DNA from: Altericroceibacterium endophyticum
Lineage (GTDB): Bacteria > Pseudomonadota > Alphaproteobacteria > Sphingomonadales > Sphingomonadaceae
DNA length: 64,000 bases
Assembly (NCBI RefSeq): GCF_009827595.1
Contig: NZ_WTYT01000006.1
Coordinates: forward strand, 186,001-250,000
Direction: 5' to 3'
The notes beneath the pieces were generated by a model that made no database searches, was not told the DNA's origin, and saw nothing but the letters and a program-made list of their open reading frames with translations. This document shows, in pieces, positions 1 to 9,331 of this stretch (position 1 is its first letter; the number at the start of each line of letters is the position of its first letter). A program made the position numbers and the translations under genes.

Positions 1-436
1 GATGCTGTTGTTCATGCGCGATGCCCAGTGCGATCAGATCCGCGCAATCCGGTTCATCGAGCAGATCCTCCATCGACGCGTCCACATGGCGGCGCCAGTC
101 GAGAATCTCATCCACCGACGGGCGTGAGAGCATACCACGCCGCGAACGCAGCATCCGGTCCCCTTCCGCTTCGTAATAGGAATTGAACAGAAAGGGATAA
201 GCCTGATCATACAGCTGGTAGGCGCTGGCATGATCGCGGAGCAGAAAGGTTTCGAAAAACCATGTCGTATGGGCCAGATGCCATTTGGCGGGGGAGGCAT
301 CCTCCATCGATTGGATCAGCGCATCTGCTTCCGAAAGCGGCGCGATAAGATCCTGACTGAGTTGCCGGGTTCGGCGAAATTGCTGCTTTAGGGAGCGTTC
401 ATCGGAATTGTCGGCTTGTATTTGCGTTCTTGCCAT
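1..436 (-). CDS. egtB: EgtB-type ergothioneine biosynthesis protein, partial (3' end off the window)
   Basis: EgtB is the non-heme iron sulfoxide synthase that joins a cysteine or gamma-glutamylcysteine donor to hergothionine. About 145 N-terminal residues are visible, read leftwards from ATG at 436. They form the DinB-like helical domain: the metal-site stretch KWHLAHTTWFFE, the family stretch YPFLFNSYYEAEGDRMLRSR, and the second histidine motif HEQQH at about residue 141, where the window ends. The C-terminal sulfatase-modifying-factor (FGE-like) domain would lie outside. The frame is unbroken from 436 to base 1. No egtD is visible beside it; the diguanylate cyclase upstream is separated by about 100 bases. 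A related SenA-type selenoneine synthase cannot be excluded from this half alone. Confidence 0.75.
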   Translation of the reverse strand, partial: MARTQIQADNSDERSLKQQFRRTRQLSQDLIAPLSEADALIQSMEDASPAKWHLAHTTWFFETFLLRDHASAYQLYDQAYPFLFNSYYEAEGDRMLRSRRGMLSRPSVDEILDWRRHVDASMEDLLDEPDCADLIALGIAHEQQH

Positions 437-533
437 TGGCGTCCCCCGCTCCCCTTCCGCCGTTCCGATTGTGGAGGGCAGTCACTTTGAAAATAAAGCA
501 TCTTGCCGCAGATCCGTTCCAGTAAAAGCTGAA

Positions 534-2327
534 TTACAGGGCAGCATTTACTGCATTTCGCCCTTCCCGTTTGGCGGCATAAAGAGCCGCATCAGCCCGC
601 GCGAAGAGCGAATCCTGAGTTTCATACGGCTCCGATATCGCATAGCCAAAACTGGCAGTAACTCTGGGCTGACCATCCTGTCCCGTGTGCAGCTCGATCG
701 CCCGGCGCAGTCTTTCCGCGCCCAATTCGGCCTCTTCAGCGCTCGATTCCTCGAGAATCCAGATAAATTCTTCTCCGCCGATCCGGCCGAGCAAATCATT
801 GGCGCGCATTTGCCTGCGCGCGAGATCCGCGACCGCAATCAGCACATCATCCCCGGTCTGGTGGCCAAACCTGTCATTGACCTGTTTGAAATGGTCTATG
901 TCGAAGATGATCAGCGCGACCTGCGTTTGCTTTTCAGAAGCGGTTTTCAGGCATTTATCCAGCTGGTCCAGCGAACGGCGCCGATTTGCGAGCCCCGTCA
1001 GCGGGTCGGTATTGGCAAGCTTATGCGCCTCGGCCGCCAGATGCATGGCCCGGGCGCGCTCCGTGGTCAGCGCTTTTTCCCGGCGAAAATGTTCCGTCAG
1101 ATCCATCGCCACGGCAAACAGACCAATACGCCGCCCGCTTTCATCGAATTCATTATTGGCATGCATTTCCAAAATGCGGTCCGTCCCGTTTGGAAACCGC
1201 ACATGGTATTTTATGGGAAACGGCAACCGATCTTCCGCATGTTCGCGGATCTTGCTGAACAGTTCCTCGCCGCCATCTGGCAGCAAATGCTTTACATCAC
1301 CCGGATCCGGGCCGAGTTCCGGATCCATTCCATTGAGTTTGAACATCTGCGGTGACCAGAATTGTTCACCTGTTCTCCAATTCAGGCGCCAGCGTCCGAT
1401 CCCGGCCAGTTCCTCGGAAAGGTTGAGCATGGTGTTGTTTTCGATCAGCTGGTTATTGCGCTGACGCAAACTCCTCTCAAACATCTCCCGGTTAATCTGC
1501 AAGACAGCGAGCGGCATTGACGTGAGGATCATCAGCAGGATCGTCAGCTGCAGATATACTGCGGCAGAAAATGGCCGATCTATCAGTCCAACCAGCGGGC
1601 TATGTCCACCCAGACTATCCCAGGTTGCGACACTGGCAAAAGCCAGAGCCGCCACAGCGGCACTGATCTGCCCGTAAAGGCTGACCGCTATAATGATAGC
1701 CGCCAGGACAGCGATGAACATCGCCAGATCAGGGCGCGCAAAGATGATGGCAGACATCAGCGCGACGATAAGGAACACCGCAACATACCGGCCGAGAAAA
1801 TAGCGCATCAGATCGCGCAAGTGACGACCTTGCGCAGCCACCCGCGCGATATCCAGGAGAATGGGGGTAATGATCAGAATGGCCAGCACCGGCGCGAGAA
1901 ACCAGTAAATCTGGCTGTCGAGAGGCTGATCAATCCGCGATGGCAGAGAGATCAGTGATTTCGCCCCGGAAGCTACCAGGGCGCCCCCGACAATTCCGAA
2001 TGCCTGAGCGAAACTATTCAATGGCTGGTTGGCGTCGCCGGGACATTTAAAGGTCAACCACGGCGAGAGAAACGCAAGGGCAGTACTGCCCGCTGCGAAC
2101 ATCAGATTCATCGACAAATCGTACCCCGCGATATGGGATACGAGTGCCTCTGCACAGAAGACAGCCACCAGCAGACCAGGCCACCGGCGGCGCGGACTGA
2201 GATATAGCGCAGCAATGGCAATGCCATCAGACGGCCATAGCAGCACAAATCCCTGCCAGTCAGCATACATGATCGACATGAGAAGGCCGACCAGCAGGAC
2301 AGCGAAGCCGAGCAATATCGGCTCCAC
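534..2327 (-). CDS. MASE1-PAS-GGDEF diguanylate cyclase, membrane bound
   Basis: Makes cyclic di-GMP from two GTP at the inner membrane. Residues about 1-280 form a multi-pass MASE1 sensor region, about 300-415 a PAS domain ending in a PAC-like segment, and about 440-597 a GGDEF domain. The active-site motif is GGEEF at 517-521. An inhibitory product-binding site RxxD (RAND, 508-511) lies exactly five residues before it, so catalysis and feedback both look intact. No EAL domain is present. The start used is GTG at 2327, the last ordinary start in frame, but it has only a weak GAG ahead of it. A strong AAGGAGAGG sits about 31 bases further upstream inside a hairpin (see that entry), so the true N-terminus is uncertain. 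The signal sensed cannot be read from sequence. Confidence 0.9.
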   Translation of the reverse strand: MEPILLGFAVLLVGLLMSIMYADWQGFVLLWPSDGIAIAALYLSPRRRWPGLLVAVFCAEALVSHIAGYDLSMNLMFAAGSTALAFLSPWLTFKCPGDANQPLNSFAQAFGIVGGALVASGAKSLISLPSRIDQPLDSQIYWFLAPVLAILIITPILLDIARVAAQGRHLRDLMRYFLGRYVAVFLIVALMSAIIFARPDLAMFIAVLAAIIIAVSLYGQISAAVAALAFASVATWDSLGGHSPLVGLIDRPFSAAVYLQLTILLMILTSMPLAVLQINREMFERSLRQRNNQLIENNTMLNLSEELAGIGRWRLNWRTGEQFWSPQMFKLNGMDPELGPDPGDVKHLLPDGGEELFSKIREHAEDRLPFPIKYHVRFPNGTDRILEMHANNEFDESGRRIGLFAVAMDLTEHFRREKALTTERARAMHLAAEAHKLANTDPLTGLANRRRSLDQLDKCLKTASEKQTQVALIIFDIDHFKQVNDRFGHQTGDDVLIAVADLARRQMRANDLLGRIGGEEFIWILEESSAEEAELGAERLRRAIELHTGQDGQPRVTASFGYAISEPYETQDSLFARADAALYAAKREGRNAVNAAL

Positions 2328-2354
2328 CCAATGTCTCAGTGACTTTATTATACA

Positions 2355-2373
2355 ACCTCTCCTTGCGAGAGGT
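2355..2373 (-). promoter_or_regulatory. Hairpin holding a strong Shine-Dalgarno sequence upstream of the diguanylate cyclase
   Basis: Read on the minus strand, ACCTCTC-GCAAG-GAGAGGT is a perfect 7-bp stem with a 5-nt loop. The Shine-Dalgarno run AAGGAGAGG (2356-2364) occupies part of the loop and the 3' arm, so the closed form would hide it. The ordinary GTG start at 2327 is about 31 bases away. The in-frame codons at ideal distance are ATA ATA (2351-2346), with no ATG, GTG or TTG in frame between. The hairpin has no T run, so it is not a normal intrinsic terminator for the DAHP synthase gene upstream. Confidence 0.45.
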
Positions 2374-2427
2374 CCTACCTTACCAAGGTTAACAGATGTC
2401 TTCTATCTACTTATTAACTTTACGGTT

Positions 2428-3801
2428 TTAGGCCGCGTCACGCGCCAGATCACCCGTTTCCGCGTTCAGCATTTCTGCAAGGAGAAACGCCAGCTCGAGA
2501 GATTGGGCGGCATTGAGCCGGGGGTCGCAATGGGTGTGATAACGGTCGGCAAGACCAGCATCGGTGATCGCAACGGCGCCGCCCGTGCATTCGGTCACGT
2601 CCTGCCCGGTCATTTCGATATGAACCCCGCCAGCATGTGTCCCCTCGGCCCGGTGAACGGCAAAGAACCCTTTCACTTCTGCCAGAATACGGTCGAAAGG
2701 ACGGGTTTTGAAACCGCTCTCGGCCTTGATCACATTGCCGTGCATCGGATCACATGACCACACGACGGGGTGCCCGGCATCCCTCACCGCACGCACCAAT
2801 TTGGGCAGACCGGCTTCGACCTTTTCATGGCCGAACCGGCTGATGAGCGTGATGCGCCCTGCTTCATGCGCCGGGTTCAGCGTGTCGAGCAATTTCAGCA
2901 ATACGTCCGGCTCCAGACTGGGGCCGCATTTCACGCCGATCGGATTATCGACCCCGCGCAGGAATTCGACATGCGCACTGCCCTCAAAGCGTGTGCGATC
3001 GCCGATCCACAGCATATGCGCGCTGGTGTCATACCACTTGCCGGTCAGCGAATCCTGCCGCGTCAAAGCTTCTTCATAAGGCAGCAGCAGCGCCTCGTGA
3101 CTGGTATAGAAATCCGTGCTCTGCAAACGCGGCACGCTCTGCGGATCAACCCCGCACGCTTCCATGAAGTCGAGCGATTCGCTGATCCGGTCGGCGACAT
3201 TGGTGAAGCGATCGGCCCAGGGGCTGCGATCCACGAAATCCAATGTCCACTGATGGACCTGCCGCAAATTGGCATAGCCACCGCCAGCAAAGGCGCGCAG
3301 CAGGTTGAGTGTTGCCGCCGCCTGACTGTAGGCGCGGATCATCCGCTCGGGATCATTCCGGCGGCTGTCCGCAGTGAAATCGATGCCATTGATGATATCA
3401 CCGAAATAGCTGGGCAATGTCACATCGCCCTGCGTTTCCGTCTGCGAGCTGCGCGGCTTGGCAAACTGGCCCGCCATCCGGCCGACCTTCACCACAGGCT
3501 GCTTGCTGGCGAAGGTGAGAACAACCGCCATCTGCAGAATCACGCGGAACGTATCGCGGATATTATCGGGGTGGAATTCGGCAAAGCTTTCCGCGCAATC
3601 GCCGCCTTGCAGCAGGAAGCCCCGCCCGGCAGACACATCGGCGAGCTTGGTCTTCAAAGACCGCGCTTCGCCGGCAAAGACCAGGGGCGGAAAGCGCGCC
3701 AGAGTGGCTTCCGCATCGACCAGCTCCTGCGCATCTTCATAATGCGGAAGGTGCTTCGCCTCATGCTGCTTCCAGCCGTCAGGTGTCCAGTCGTTTGCCA
3801 C
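2428..3801 (-). CDS. Class II 3-deoxy-7-phosphoheptulonate (DAHP) synthase
   Basis: Condenses phosphoenolpyruvate and erythrose 4-phosphate, the first step of the shikimate pathway; cytoplasmic. The protein follows the class II (plant-type) family over its whole length: N-terminal WTPDGW, then [53 protein letters not shown] and [15 protein letters not shown]. Class II enzymes are metal dependent, and the Cys, His, Glu and Asp ligand regions are in place. The frame is open to TTG at 3816. GTG at 3801 is preferred because it gives the family N-terminus ANDWTPDGW and has GAGAG eight bases upstream. It may be co-transcribed with the diguanylate cyclase downstream (about 100-base gap), though the two have no obvious functional link. 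Confidence 0.95.
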   Translation of the reverse strand: MANDWTPDGWKQHEAKHLPHYEDAQELVDAEATLARFPPLVFAGEARSLKTKLADVSAGRGFLLQGGDCAESFAEFHPDNIRDTFRVILQMAVVLTFASKQPVVKVGRMAGQFAKPRSSQTETQGDVTLPSYFGDIINGIDFTADSRRNDPERMIRAYSQAAATLNLLRAFAGGGYANLRQVHQWTLDFVDRSPWADRFTNVADRISESLDFMEACGVDPQSVPRLQSTDFYTSHEALLLPYEEALTRQDSLTGKWYDTSAHMLWIGDRTRFEGSAHVEFLRGVDNPIGVKCGPSLEPDVLLKLLDTLNPAHEAGRITLISRFGHEKVEAGLPKLVRAVRDAGHPVVWSCDPMHGNVIKAESGFKTRPFDRILAEVKGFFAVHRAEGTHAGGVHIEMTGQDVTECTGGAVAITDAGLADRYHTHCDPRLNAAQSLELAFLLAEMLNAETGDLARDAA

Positions 3802-3879
3802 GTCAATCACTCTCAAAACTAATCATTAAAGCCGCGCGCAAATACGACTCAGGGCCTGCAATTGCAAAGGTTACATCCG

Positions 3880-6819
3880 TTATCGGTTTGCCGCGGCTGT
3901 GTCTTTAGGCAGAATTGCCAGGTGCCAGGCCTTGTCCTTGACCAGATATTTCGCTGCCAGACTACGGATCTCTTCCGGCGTCACATTGGTATAGTCATTC
4001 AGCAGGCTGGGCAGATGTCTGACCCGCTGCGGATCAATCGTCGCACCGGCAAGTTCATTCATCCAGAACGTATGGCCGGTCTGAATCCGGTTGATCAATT
4101 GCCGCATCGGCCCGGTCACCAGCGCCAGTTCGTCCGCTGTTGGCCCATTTGTGGCGAGGTCCGCTGCAATCTTGTCTGCTTCCTGGATGAAGGCCGGGAC
4201 ATTGGCCGGCGACAATTGCGCCAGAGCCAGCAAATGACCGCCCGAATTCATGTCCAGCGGCCAGTTGGAACCGACTTGCGGCGCATAGCTGGCCCCTTCC
4301 TTTTCCCGCACGGCGTTCAGCAGCCGGTTGGAAAACACATCGGCCAGAATTTCCAGCTTGCGGCTTTCCGGCAGGCGATCCGATCCACCGCCGGTCGGCC
4401 AGGCTATGGCAACCGCAGCCTGATCCTTGTCACCCTGATGATACAGGATCAGGGGATCATCATTCGCGGCAGGAAAACCGTCTAGCTCAGTCACGGTATC
4501 GCCAGGCAAGGCAGTCGGCGGCGGCAAGGCCCCGAATGTCCGCGACAGCGCGGCCACGGTCTGATCGGGATCGATGTCACCAAAGACCATCACTTCCACC
4601 GGGCCCTGCTTTAGCAATGGCTCCCATACTTCCCGGAAACCCTCTGCCGTGGTCGCCTGAATCTGCGCCGGAGTGGGCGTAGCGTAGCGGGGATCGCGAT
4701 TGTGCAGCAGCCAGTTCAAATCACGGCTGAGTATCCCGGAAGCGGTGGCGTTATAACTATCATAAGACAGGGTTGAGGCCGCCTTGGCCCGTTCCACCGG
4801 ATTGGCATCCCAGCGTGGCATGGCCAACTTTGCCGCGAAGAGATAAAGCTGATCGGCCACGTCGGCACTGCGGGTCCGGGCCTCAAAAGTGAAGTGCCCG
4901 TCTTCAATGGAGAAATCGAAACCCAGCATGCGGCCGGTAGAAATACGGTCCAGCTCCTCCTGCCCCAACGGGCCGAGACCTGACCCGACCAGAGCCATCT
5001 GACCCAGTTCAATATAGGCGGCATCTTCAGGGGAGAAGCCCTGCAGACCGTGGCCGAACCGCACCCGAACGGTGACCCGCCCCGGCTCATTATTGGTGCG
5101 CCAGATCAGCGCCTTCACGCCATTGGCATAGGTGATCTTCTCCGACCCCAGGACACCAAGCGGTGCCCGCTCCACCGGATCGGCAGGCTCCCCGATTGGC
5201 GGCAGATCGGCAAAGGAAATGCTTTCCGCCGAAATGCGCGAATTGCCATCAGCTTCCACCTTATGGTTCAGGGCCTTGCGCAGATCGGCCTCGCTTGCCT
5301 CTCCGGCAACCGGGGTAACCAGCGCGCCGCGCACGACCGTACCCTGGAACAGGCGCTGCGTATGCTCCAGCACCGCCTCAGGCGTGAAACGATCCCGCAT
5401 ATTCTTGAACACGTTCAAGATGGTTTCAGGCGCGGCGATCGATTCACGAATATCGACTGCCTGCACCAGATCATCGCCCAGCTGACCACCGGCGAGCAGC
5501 GCCCGCTGCTCCACCTGATTGGCGAAGGCGACATTATATGCGGCCAGTTCGCGGTCGATCTCCTCCTGCGTGGGCGGGGTGGTGATAGCGTCTGCGATCA
5601 CGGCGCGCACATCATGCAGCGCAGCTTGCCAATCATCGCCCAGCGGCGTGATGGAAACAAATGTACCATCCACACTGCGGCTGACATCGCGCTGCTGCGC
5701 CGATGCCATCAGATAGCTGCCACCGCTTCTTGCCCGCGCCTCCAGCCGGCGATTGATGATAGCCTGCGCAATGCCGTCGATCAGCAAGCCTCGATTATAT
5801 TCGAGATTATCGGTGACCTGTTCCCATGGGCGCAGAATGGCATAGGAAATTCCGCGCGGCTGACCTGGTTCGACAATGACCCGCGTTCGCCCCACAGGAT
5901 TGGGACCTTTTGCATCATCGGGTGCCTCAGGCTTGCCAAAATCAGGGGCTGCAGGCGCCTTGCCCGCGACCTTCCAATCGGCAAAATACTCTTCTGTCAG
6001 CGCCGCCAGTTGCTGCGGATCAACATCACCCACTGCAACGATAACCGTGTTTTCTGGTCGGTACCATTTCTGATGGAAGGCCCGCACGCTTTCCGGCGTG
6101 GCCGTCTTCAGGGTTTTGATGGTACCGATGGGCGCGCGATCGGCCAGTCGCTGGCCATGAAAGAAGGTGGAGCGCGTAGCCTCCGCGATCCGCGTCCCAG
6201 CGCCCGAGTTTTCGCGCTTCTCGGCCAGAACGATCGGCAGATCGGCCGCCAGATTGGACGCGCTGAGCGTCGGTTCGCGGATCATTCCCGAAAGCAGCTT
6301 CATGCTTTCATCAAGTGCCGCGGGCCGGGCATTGGGAAGGTCGAGCTTGAACACGGTCTGCGTCGGCGTGGTTTCAGCATTCGTATCGCTACCGAATGTT
6401 GCGCCTAAACGCTGCCAGATGGGGATGGCCTGCCCTTCCGCCATATATTTGGACTGACGGAAGGTCAGATGTTCGAGAAGGTGGGCATAGCCGCGCTCGT
6501 CATCCGTTTCATTCAGCGAACCGGCATCAATCCGGATACGGATGGACACCTGATCAGGCGGAACACCATTGCGGCGCACAGCATAGCGCACCCCATTGGG
6601 CATTTCGCCAAACAGCCATTCCTTATCGACCGGAATATCGGTGCCGCGATAGATCCATGGATCATCCGGTTTCAGATATTGCGGCTGGGGAGCGCTGGGC
6701 TCGACCGCAACAGACACTGTCGGCGCAGCCTGCTGCGCCTGAACGGCAGCGGGCGACAGCAGCATTGCCGAGGCCATGAGAGGAAGAAAGCGATGACGAA
6801 ACCGAGCGGATAGAATCAT
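3880..6819 (-). CDS. M16 family (pitrilysin-type) zinc metallopeptidase, exported
   Basis: Large two-lobed insulinase-family peptidase of about 979 residues, resembling PqqL-type periplasmic peptidases. A signal peptide covers about residues 1-30 (basic start, hydrophobic core, cleavage near AVQA-QQ). The inverted zinc motif HLLEH lies at about 113-117, with the downstream glutamate region TFGSDTNAETTPTQTVF following as expected. Four M16 half-domains can be followed, including the R/Y-type late region ADVFSNRLLNAVREKEGASY. Start is ATG at 6819; TTG two codons upstream is less likely. Likely role is degrading peptides in the periplasm; substrate unknown. It is transcribed divergently from nfu. 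Confidence 0.9.
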   Translation of the reverse strand: MILSARFRHRFLPLMASAMLLSPAAVQAQQAAPTVSVAVEPSAPQPQYLKPDDPWIYRGTDIPVDKEWLFGEMPNGVRYAVRRNGVPPDQVSIRIRIDAGSLNETDDERGYAHLLEHLTFRQSKYMAEGQAIPIWQRLGATFGSDTNAETTPTQTVFKLDLPNARPAALDESMKLLSGMIREPTLSASNLAADLPIVLAEKRENSGAGTRIAEATRSTFFHGQRLADRAPIGTIKTLKTATPESVRAFHQKWYRPENTVIVAVGDVDPQQLAALTEEYFADWKVAGKAPAAPDFGKPEAPDDAKGPNPVGRTRVIVEPGQPRGISYAILRPWEQVTDNLEYNRGLLIDGIAQAIINRRLEARARSGGSYLMASAQQRDVSRSVDGTFVSITPLGDDWQAALHDVRAVIADAITTPPTQEEIDRELAAYNVAFANQVEQRALLAGGQLGDDLVQAVDIRESIAAPETILNVFKNMRDRFTPEAVLEHTQRLFQGTVVRGALVTPVAGEASEADLRKALNHKVEADGNSRISAESISFADLPPIGEPADPVERAPLGVLGSEKITYANGVKALIWRTNNEPGRVTVRVRFGHGLQGFSPEDAAYIELGQMALVGSGLGPLGQEELDRISTGRMLGFDFSIEDGHFTFEARTRSADVADQLYLFAAKLAMPRWDANPVERAKAASTLSYDSYNATASGILSRDLNWLLHNRDPRYATPTPAQIQATTAEGFREVWEPLLKQGPVEVMVFGDIDPDQTVAALSRTFGALPPPTALPGDTVTELDGFPAANDDPLILYHQGDKDQAAVAIAWPTGGGSDRLPESRKLEILADVFSNRLLNAVREKEGASYAPQVGSNWPLDMNSGGHLLALAQLSPANVPAFIQEADKIAADLATNGPTADELALVTGPMRQLINRIQTGHTFWMNELAGATIDPQRVRHLPSLLNDYTNVTPEEIRSLAAKYLVKDKAWHLAILPKDTAAANR

Positions 6820-7029
6820 ACGCAATGCTTAGGCCTTGCGGTGATGAAGGAACAGTGAATAGACCAAAAGTGGCAATCAAACGCAGCGCGAAACGATCGC
6901 GCAATAACTCCATCGCCCACCACCCGGCACCGTGCGAAGACAGGCATGTCGCGCGCTCTTACCATTATATGATGGTGCTAAAGCGGCCTGAGCCTTGTCC
7001 TTTACCTTATGCGACCCTAAATTCCTGAC

Positions 7030-7608
7030 ATGTTTATCGAGACCGAAACAACACCGAACCCCGCGACCCTCAAATTCCTGCCGGGTCAGGAGGTCATGGC
7101 CTCGGGCACGCGAGATTTCGCCTCGCCCGAAGATGCGGAAATTTCGCCACTGGCATCTGCCCTGTTCGATACAGGTGAAGTGACCGGGGTGTTCTTTGGG
7201 CGCGATTTCATTTCCGTTACCGCCGCCCCCGGTGTCGAATGGTCGACATTGAAGCCGCAGGTGGTTTCCATCCTGCTTGATCATTTCGTCAGTCAGGCTC
7301 CGCTCTTCACTGGCGGCAGCGCCGCCGGCATTTCCGTTCCAGCCGAAGAAGACGAAGACATCGTCGATGATCCGGGCAATGAAGATGTGATCGTCCAGAT
7401 CAAGGAATTGCTGGAAACACGCGTACGCCCTGCCGTTGCCGGGGATGGCGGCGATATTCGCTATCGCGGGTTCCGTGACGGCGTCGTTTATCTGACCATG
7501 CAGGGCGCCTGTTCAGGCTGCCCCAGCTCGACCGCTACCCTGAAACACGGGATCGAAGGGCTGCTGAAACATTATGTTCCTGAAGTAGTTGAAGTTCGCG
7601 CCGCCTGA
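7030..7608 (+). CDS. NifU family Fe-S cluster carrier (Nfu type)
   Basis: 192-residue Fe-S scaffold or carrier that passes clusters to apo-enzymes. Residues about 1-90 form the Nfu N-terminal domain (MFIETETTPNPATLKFLPGQ is the family opening). A short acidic linker EEDEDIVDD follows. The C-terminal NifU domain carries the cluster-binding CxxC at C161 and C164 (CSGCPSS). It heads a plus-strand run with a nitroreductase, tsaB and rimI. MiaB, 4 kb downstream, needs two 4Fe-4S clusters and is a plausible client; that link is inference. Confidence 0.95.
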   Translation: MFIETETTPNPATLKFLPGQEVMASGTRDFASPEDAEISPLASALFDTGEVTGVFFGRDFISVTAAPGVEWSTLKPQVVSILLDHFVSQAPLFTGGSAAGISVPAEEDEDIVDDPGNEDVIVQIKELLETRVRPAVAGDGGDIRYRGFRDGVVYLTMQGACSGCPSSTATLKHGIEGLLKHYVPEVVEVRAA

Positions 7609-7637
7609 CCGGCGCCCCATACCAAGGAACACGAATT

Positions 7638-8231
7638 ATGGCCGAAATCCTTTCATCCAGCGCGCTGAACCAGCTGTTTCGTGAAGCGCGCAGCTATAAT
7701 GCCTTTCTTGATCGCCCCGTGTCTGATGATCAGCTTCACCAGACCTGGGAATTGATGAAGATGGGGCCCACCTCGGCCAATCAACTTCCCGCCAGAATTT
7801 ACTGGTGCAAATCGGATGACGCAAAGAAACGTCTCGCCGGACATGCATCGGATGGCAATAAAGACAAAATAACCGGCGCACCCGTCTGCGCCATATTGGC
7901 GATGGATGAGGAATTTCACGAACAGCTTCCCTGGCTATTCCCCCACACTGACGCCAAAAGCTGGTTTGAAGGTGACGAAGAAGGGCGCAAGGAATCCGCT
8001 TTCCGCAATTCCACTCTGCAGGGCGCCTATCTGATTTTGGCGGCCCGCGCGGTCGGGCTCGATTGCGGCCCCATGTCCGGTTTTGACAATCAGGCCGTGG
8101 ATGCCGATTTCTTTGCTGATCAGCCAGCGTGGAAGAGCAATTTCATTTGTTCCATCGGCTATGGCGACGAAAAAAGCATCTTCGAGCGCAGCCCCCGCCC
8201 CGATTTCGACCGTTTCAACCGCATCCTGTAA
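7638..8231 (+). CDS. Nitroreductase-fold flavoprotein, malonic semialdehyde reductase (RutE/HadB) subfamily
   Basis: 197-residue FMN-dependent oxidoreductase. The opening LFREARSYNAFLDRPV, MGPTSANQLPARI, and LAARAVGLDCGPMSGFD near residue 140 match the RutE/HadB subfamily rather than NfsA/NfsB. No other rut genes are nearby, so a role in uracil breakdown is not supported by context. It more likely reduces a small aldehyde or quinone with NADPH. It follows nfu by 29 bases and precedes tsaB by 6, so it is probably co-transcribed with both. Confidence 0.85.
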   Translation: MAEILSSSALNQLFREARSYNAFLDRPVSDDQLHQTWELMKMGPTSANQLPARIYWCKSDDAKKRLAGHASDGNKDKITGAPVCAILAMDEEFHEQLPWLFPHTDAKSWFEGDEEGRKESAFRNSTLQGAYLILAARAVGLDCGPMSGFDNQAVDADFFADQPAWKSNFICSIGYGDEKSIFERSPRPDFDRFNRIL

Positions 8232-8237
8232 AACATC

Positions 8238-8876
8238 ATGCGCAGCCTGATTATTGATAGTGCGACCGAAGCCTGCTCGGTCGCATTGTTCGATGGAACT
8301 GATATGCTGGACGGGCGGTTTGAACGGCTCGGCCGTGGTCATGCGGAACGGCTGGTGCCGATGATTGCCGAATTGCCCGGCAATGGCCGCGCTGACCGTA
8401 TTGTTGTCGCACTTGGTCCCGGCAGTTTTACGGGTGTGCGGATCGGTCTGGCTGCGGCGCGCGCACTGGGCCTCGCCTGGCAGACCAAGGTGCTGGGCTA
8501 TCCCAGCTTTGCTCTGATAGCCGCCATGGCTCAGGCGCAGCACAACACCGACAAGGTCAGCGTTGCGATGACGGGCGGCCATGGCGAATGGTTCGTCCAG
8601 AATTTCTCCGGCGATACACAACCCGATGGCGATCTCCGCTCCCTGAAGCCCGATGATGCAGCCCAATATGCCGCACATGACCTTGTTGCCGGCACGCAGG
8701 CCGCGGCACTTATCGAGCGGCGCGGCCACGGCAGCGTTCTGGAGATCCTGCCCGATGCGCGTTGCTTTGCCTCCTTGCCTGCTCATCAGCTGACTACCGA
8801 ACTCAGCCCGTTTTATGGGCGTCCACCGGATGCCAAACTGCCCGGCGGAAAGACGCTAAACAGTCCGGTGGCATGA
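8238..8876 (+). CDS. tsaB: tRNA threonylcarbamoyladenosine biosynthesis protein TsaB
   Basis: Non-catalytic ASKHA-fold partner of TsaD (with TsaE) in making t6A at position 37 of ANN-decoding tRNAs. The 212-residue protein opens with the family stretch LIIDSATEACSVALFDG and has HAERLVPMI and the conserved ALGPGSFTGVRIGLAAARAL. Its stop codon overlaps the start of rimI (ATGATGA), so the two are translationally coupled. tsaB-rimI is a widespread pairing in proteobacteria. Confidence 0.95.
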   Translation: MRSLIIDSATEACSVALFDGTDMLDGRFERLGRGHAERLVPMIAELPGNGRADRIVVALGPGSFTGVRIGLAAARALGLAWQTKVLGYPSFALIAAMAQAQHNTDKVSVAMTGGHGEWFVQNFSGDTQPDGDLRSLKPDDAAQYAAHDLVAGTQAAALIERRGHGSVLEILPDARCFASLPAHQLTTELSPFYGRPPDAKLPGGKTLNSPVA

Positions 8877-9331
8877 TGGACCATGTCGATGGCATCATGT
8901 CGGTGATGAACGCCGCATTTGATCCGCTCTATGGCGAAGCATGGTCACAGCGTCAGGTAAGTGAAGCACTGGTCATGCCCAATACATTTTACGTCGTCGC
9001 CAATAAGGATGGCGACGATCCGCTTGTTGATGATGAGATTTGCGGTTTCGCCATGTCACGCGGTGCAGTCGATGAAGAAGAACTGTTGTTGCTGGCCGTA
9101 CACCCCTCGCATCAGGGGAAAGGAATAGGGCAGCTCATTCTTTCAAGATTTTTGAACGCGGCGCGTAACCGCGGCGTGGAACGCATCTTCCTCGAGATGC
9201 GAGACGGCAATTCAGCGCTAGAACTCTATAAATCCAGCGGTTTCGTCGAATGCGGAAGAAGACCAAATTATTATCGGTCGGGAACCGACGGCCCCTTTGA
9301 TGCTATTACCTTCGTAAAAACACTTGTTTGA
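8873..9331 (+). CDS. rimI: Ribosomal protein S18-alanine N-acetyltransferase RimI (GNAT)
   Basis: GNAT acetyltransferase expected to acetylate the N-terminal alanine of ribosomal protein S18. The acetyl-CoA loop is visible as LAVHPSHQGKGIGQLIL, followed by IFLEMRDGNSALELYKSSGF, the RimI-typical motif B. The frame is open upstream within tsaB, but ATG at 8873 is chosen because it overlaps the tsaB stop by four bases and gives the family length (152 residues). The protein ends near YRSGTDGPFDAITF, as usual for RimI. Last gene before the AT-rich gap ahead of mucR. Confidence 0.93.
   Translation: MMDHVDGIMSVMNAAFDPLYGEAWSQRQVSEALVMPNTFYVVANKDGDDPLVDDEICGFAMSRGAVDEEELLLLAVHPSHQGKGIGQLILSRFLNAARNRGVERIFLEMRDGNSALELYKSSGFVECGRRPNYYRSGTDGPFDAITFVKTLV

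Noticed and set aside
2770-3822. 350-codon plus-strand frame opposite DAHP synthase
   Set aside because: Antisense of an unmistakable class II DAHP synthase.
5050-6408. 452-codon plus-strand frame opposite the M16 peptidase
   Set aside because: The M16 zinc motif and signal peptide identify the minus-strand gene; no Shine-Dalgarno sequence or family features on the plus strand.
6961-6976. ACCATTATATGATGGT dyad between the M16 and nfu genes as an operator
   Set aside because: Near-palindromic but with a mismatched centre and no known regulator match; may simply be a -10 region for nfu.
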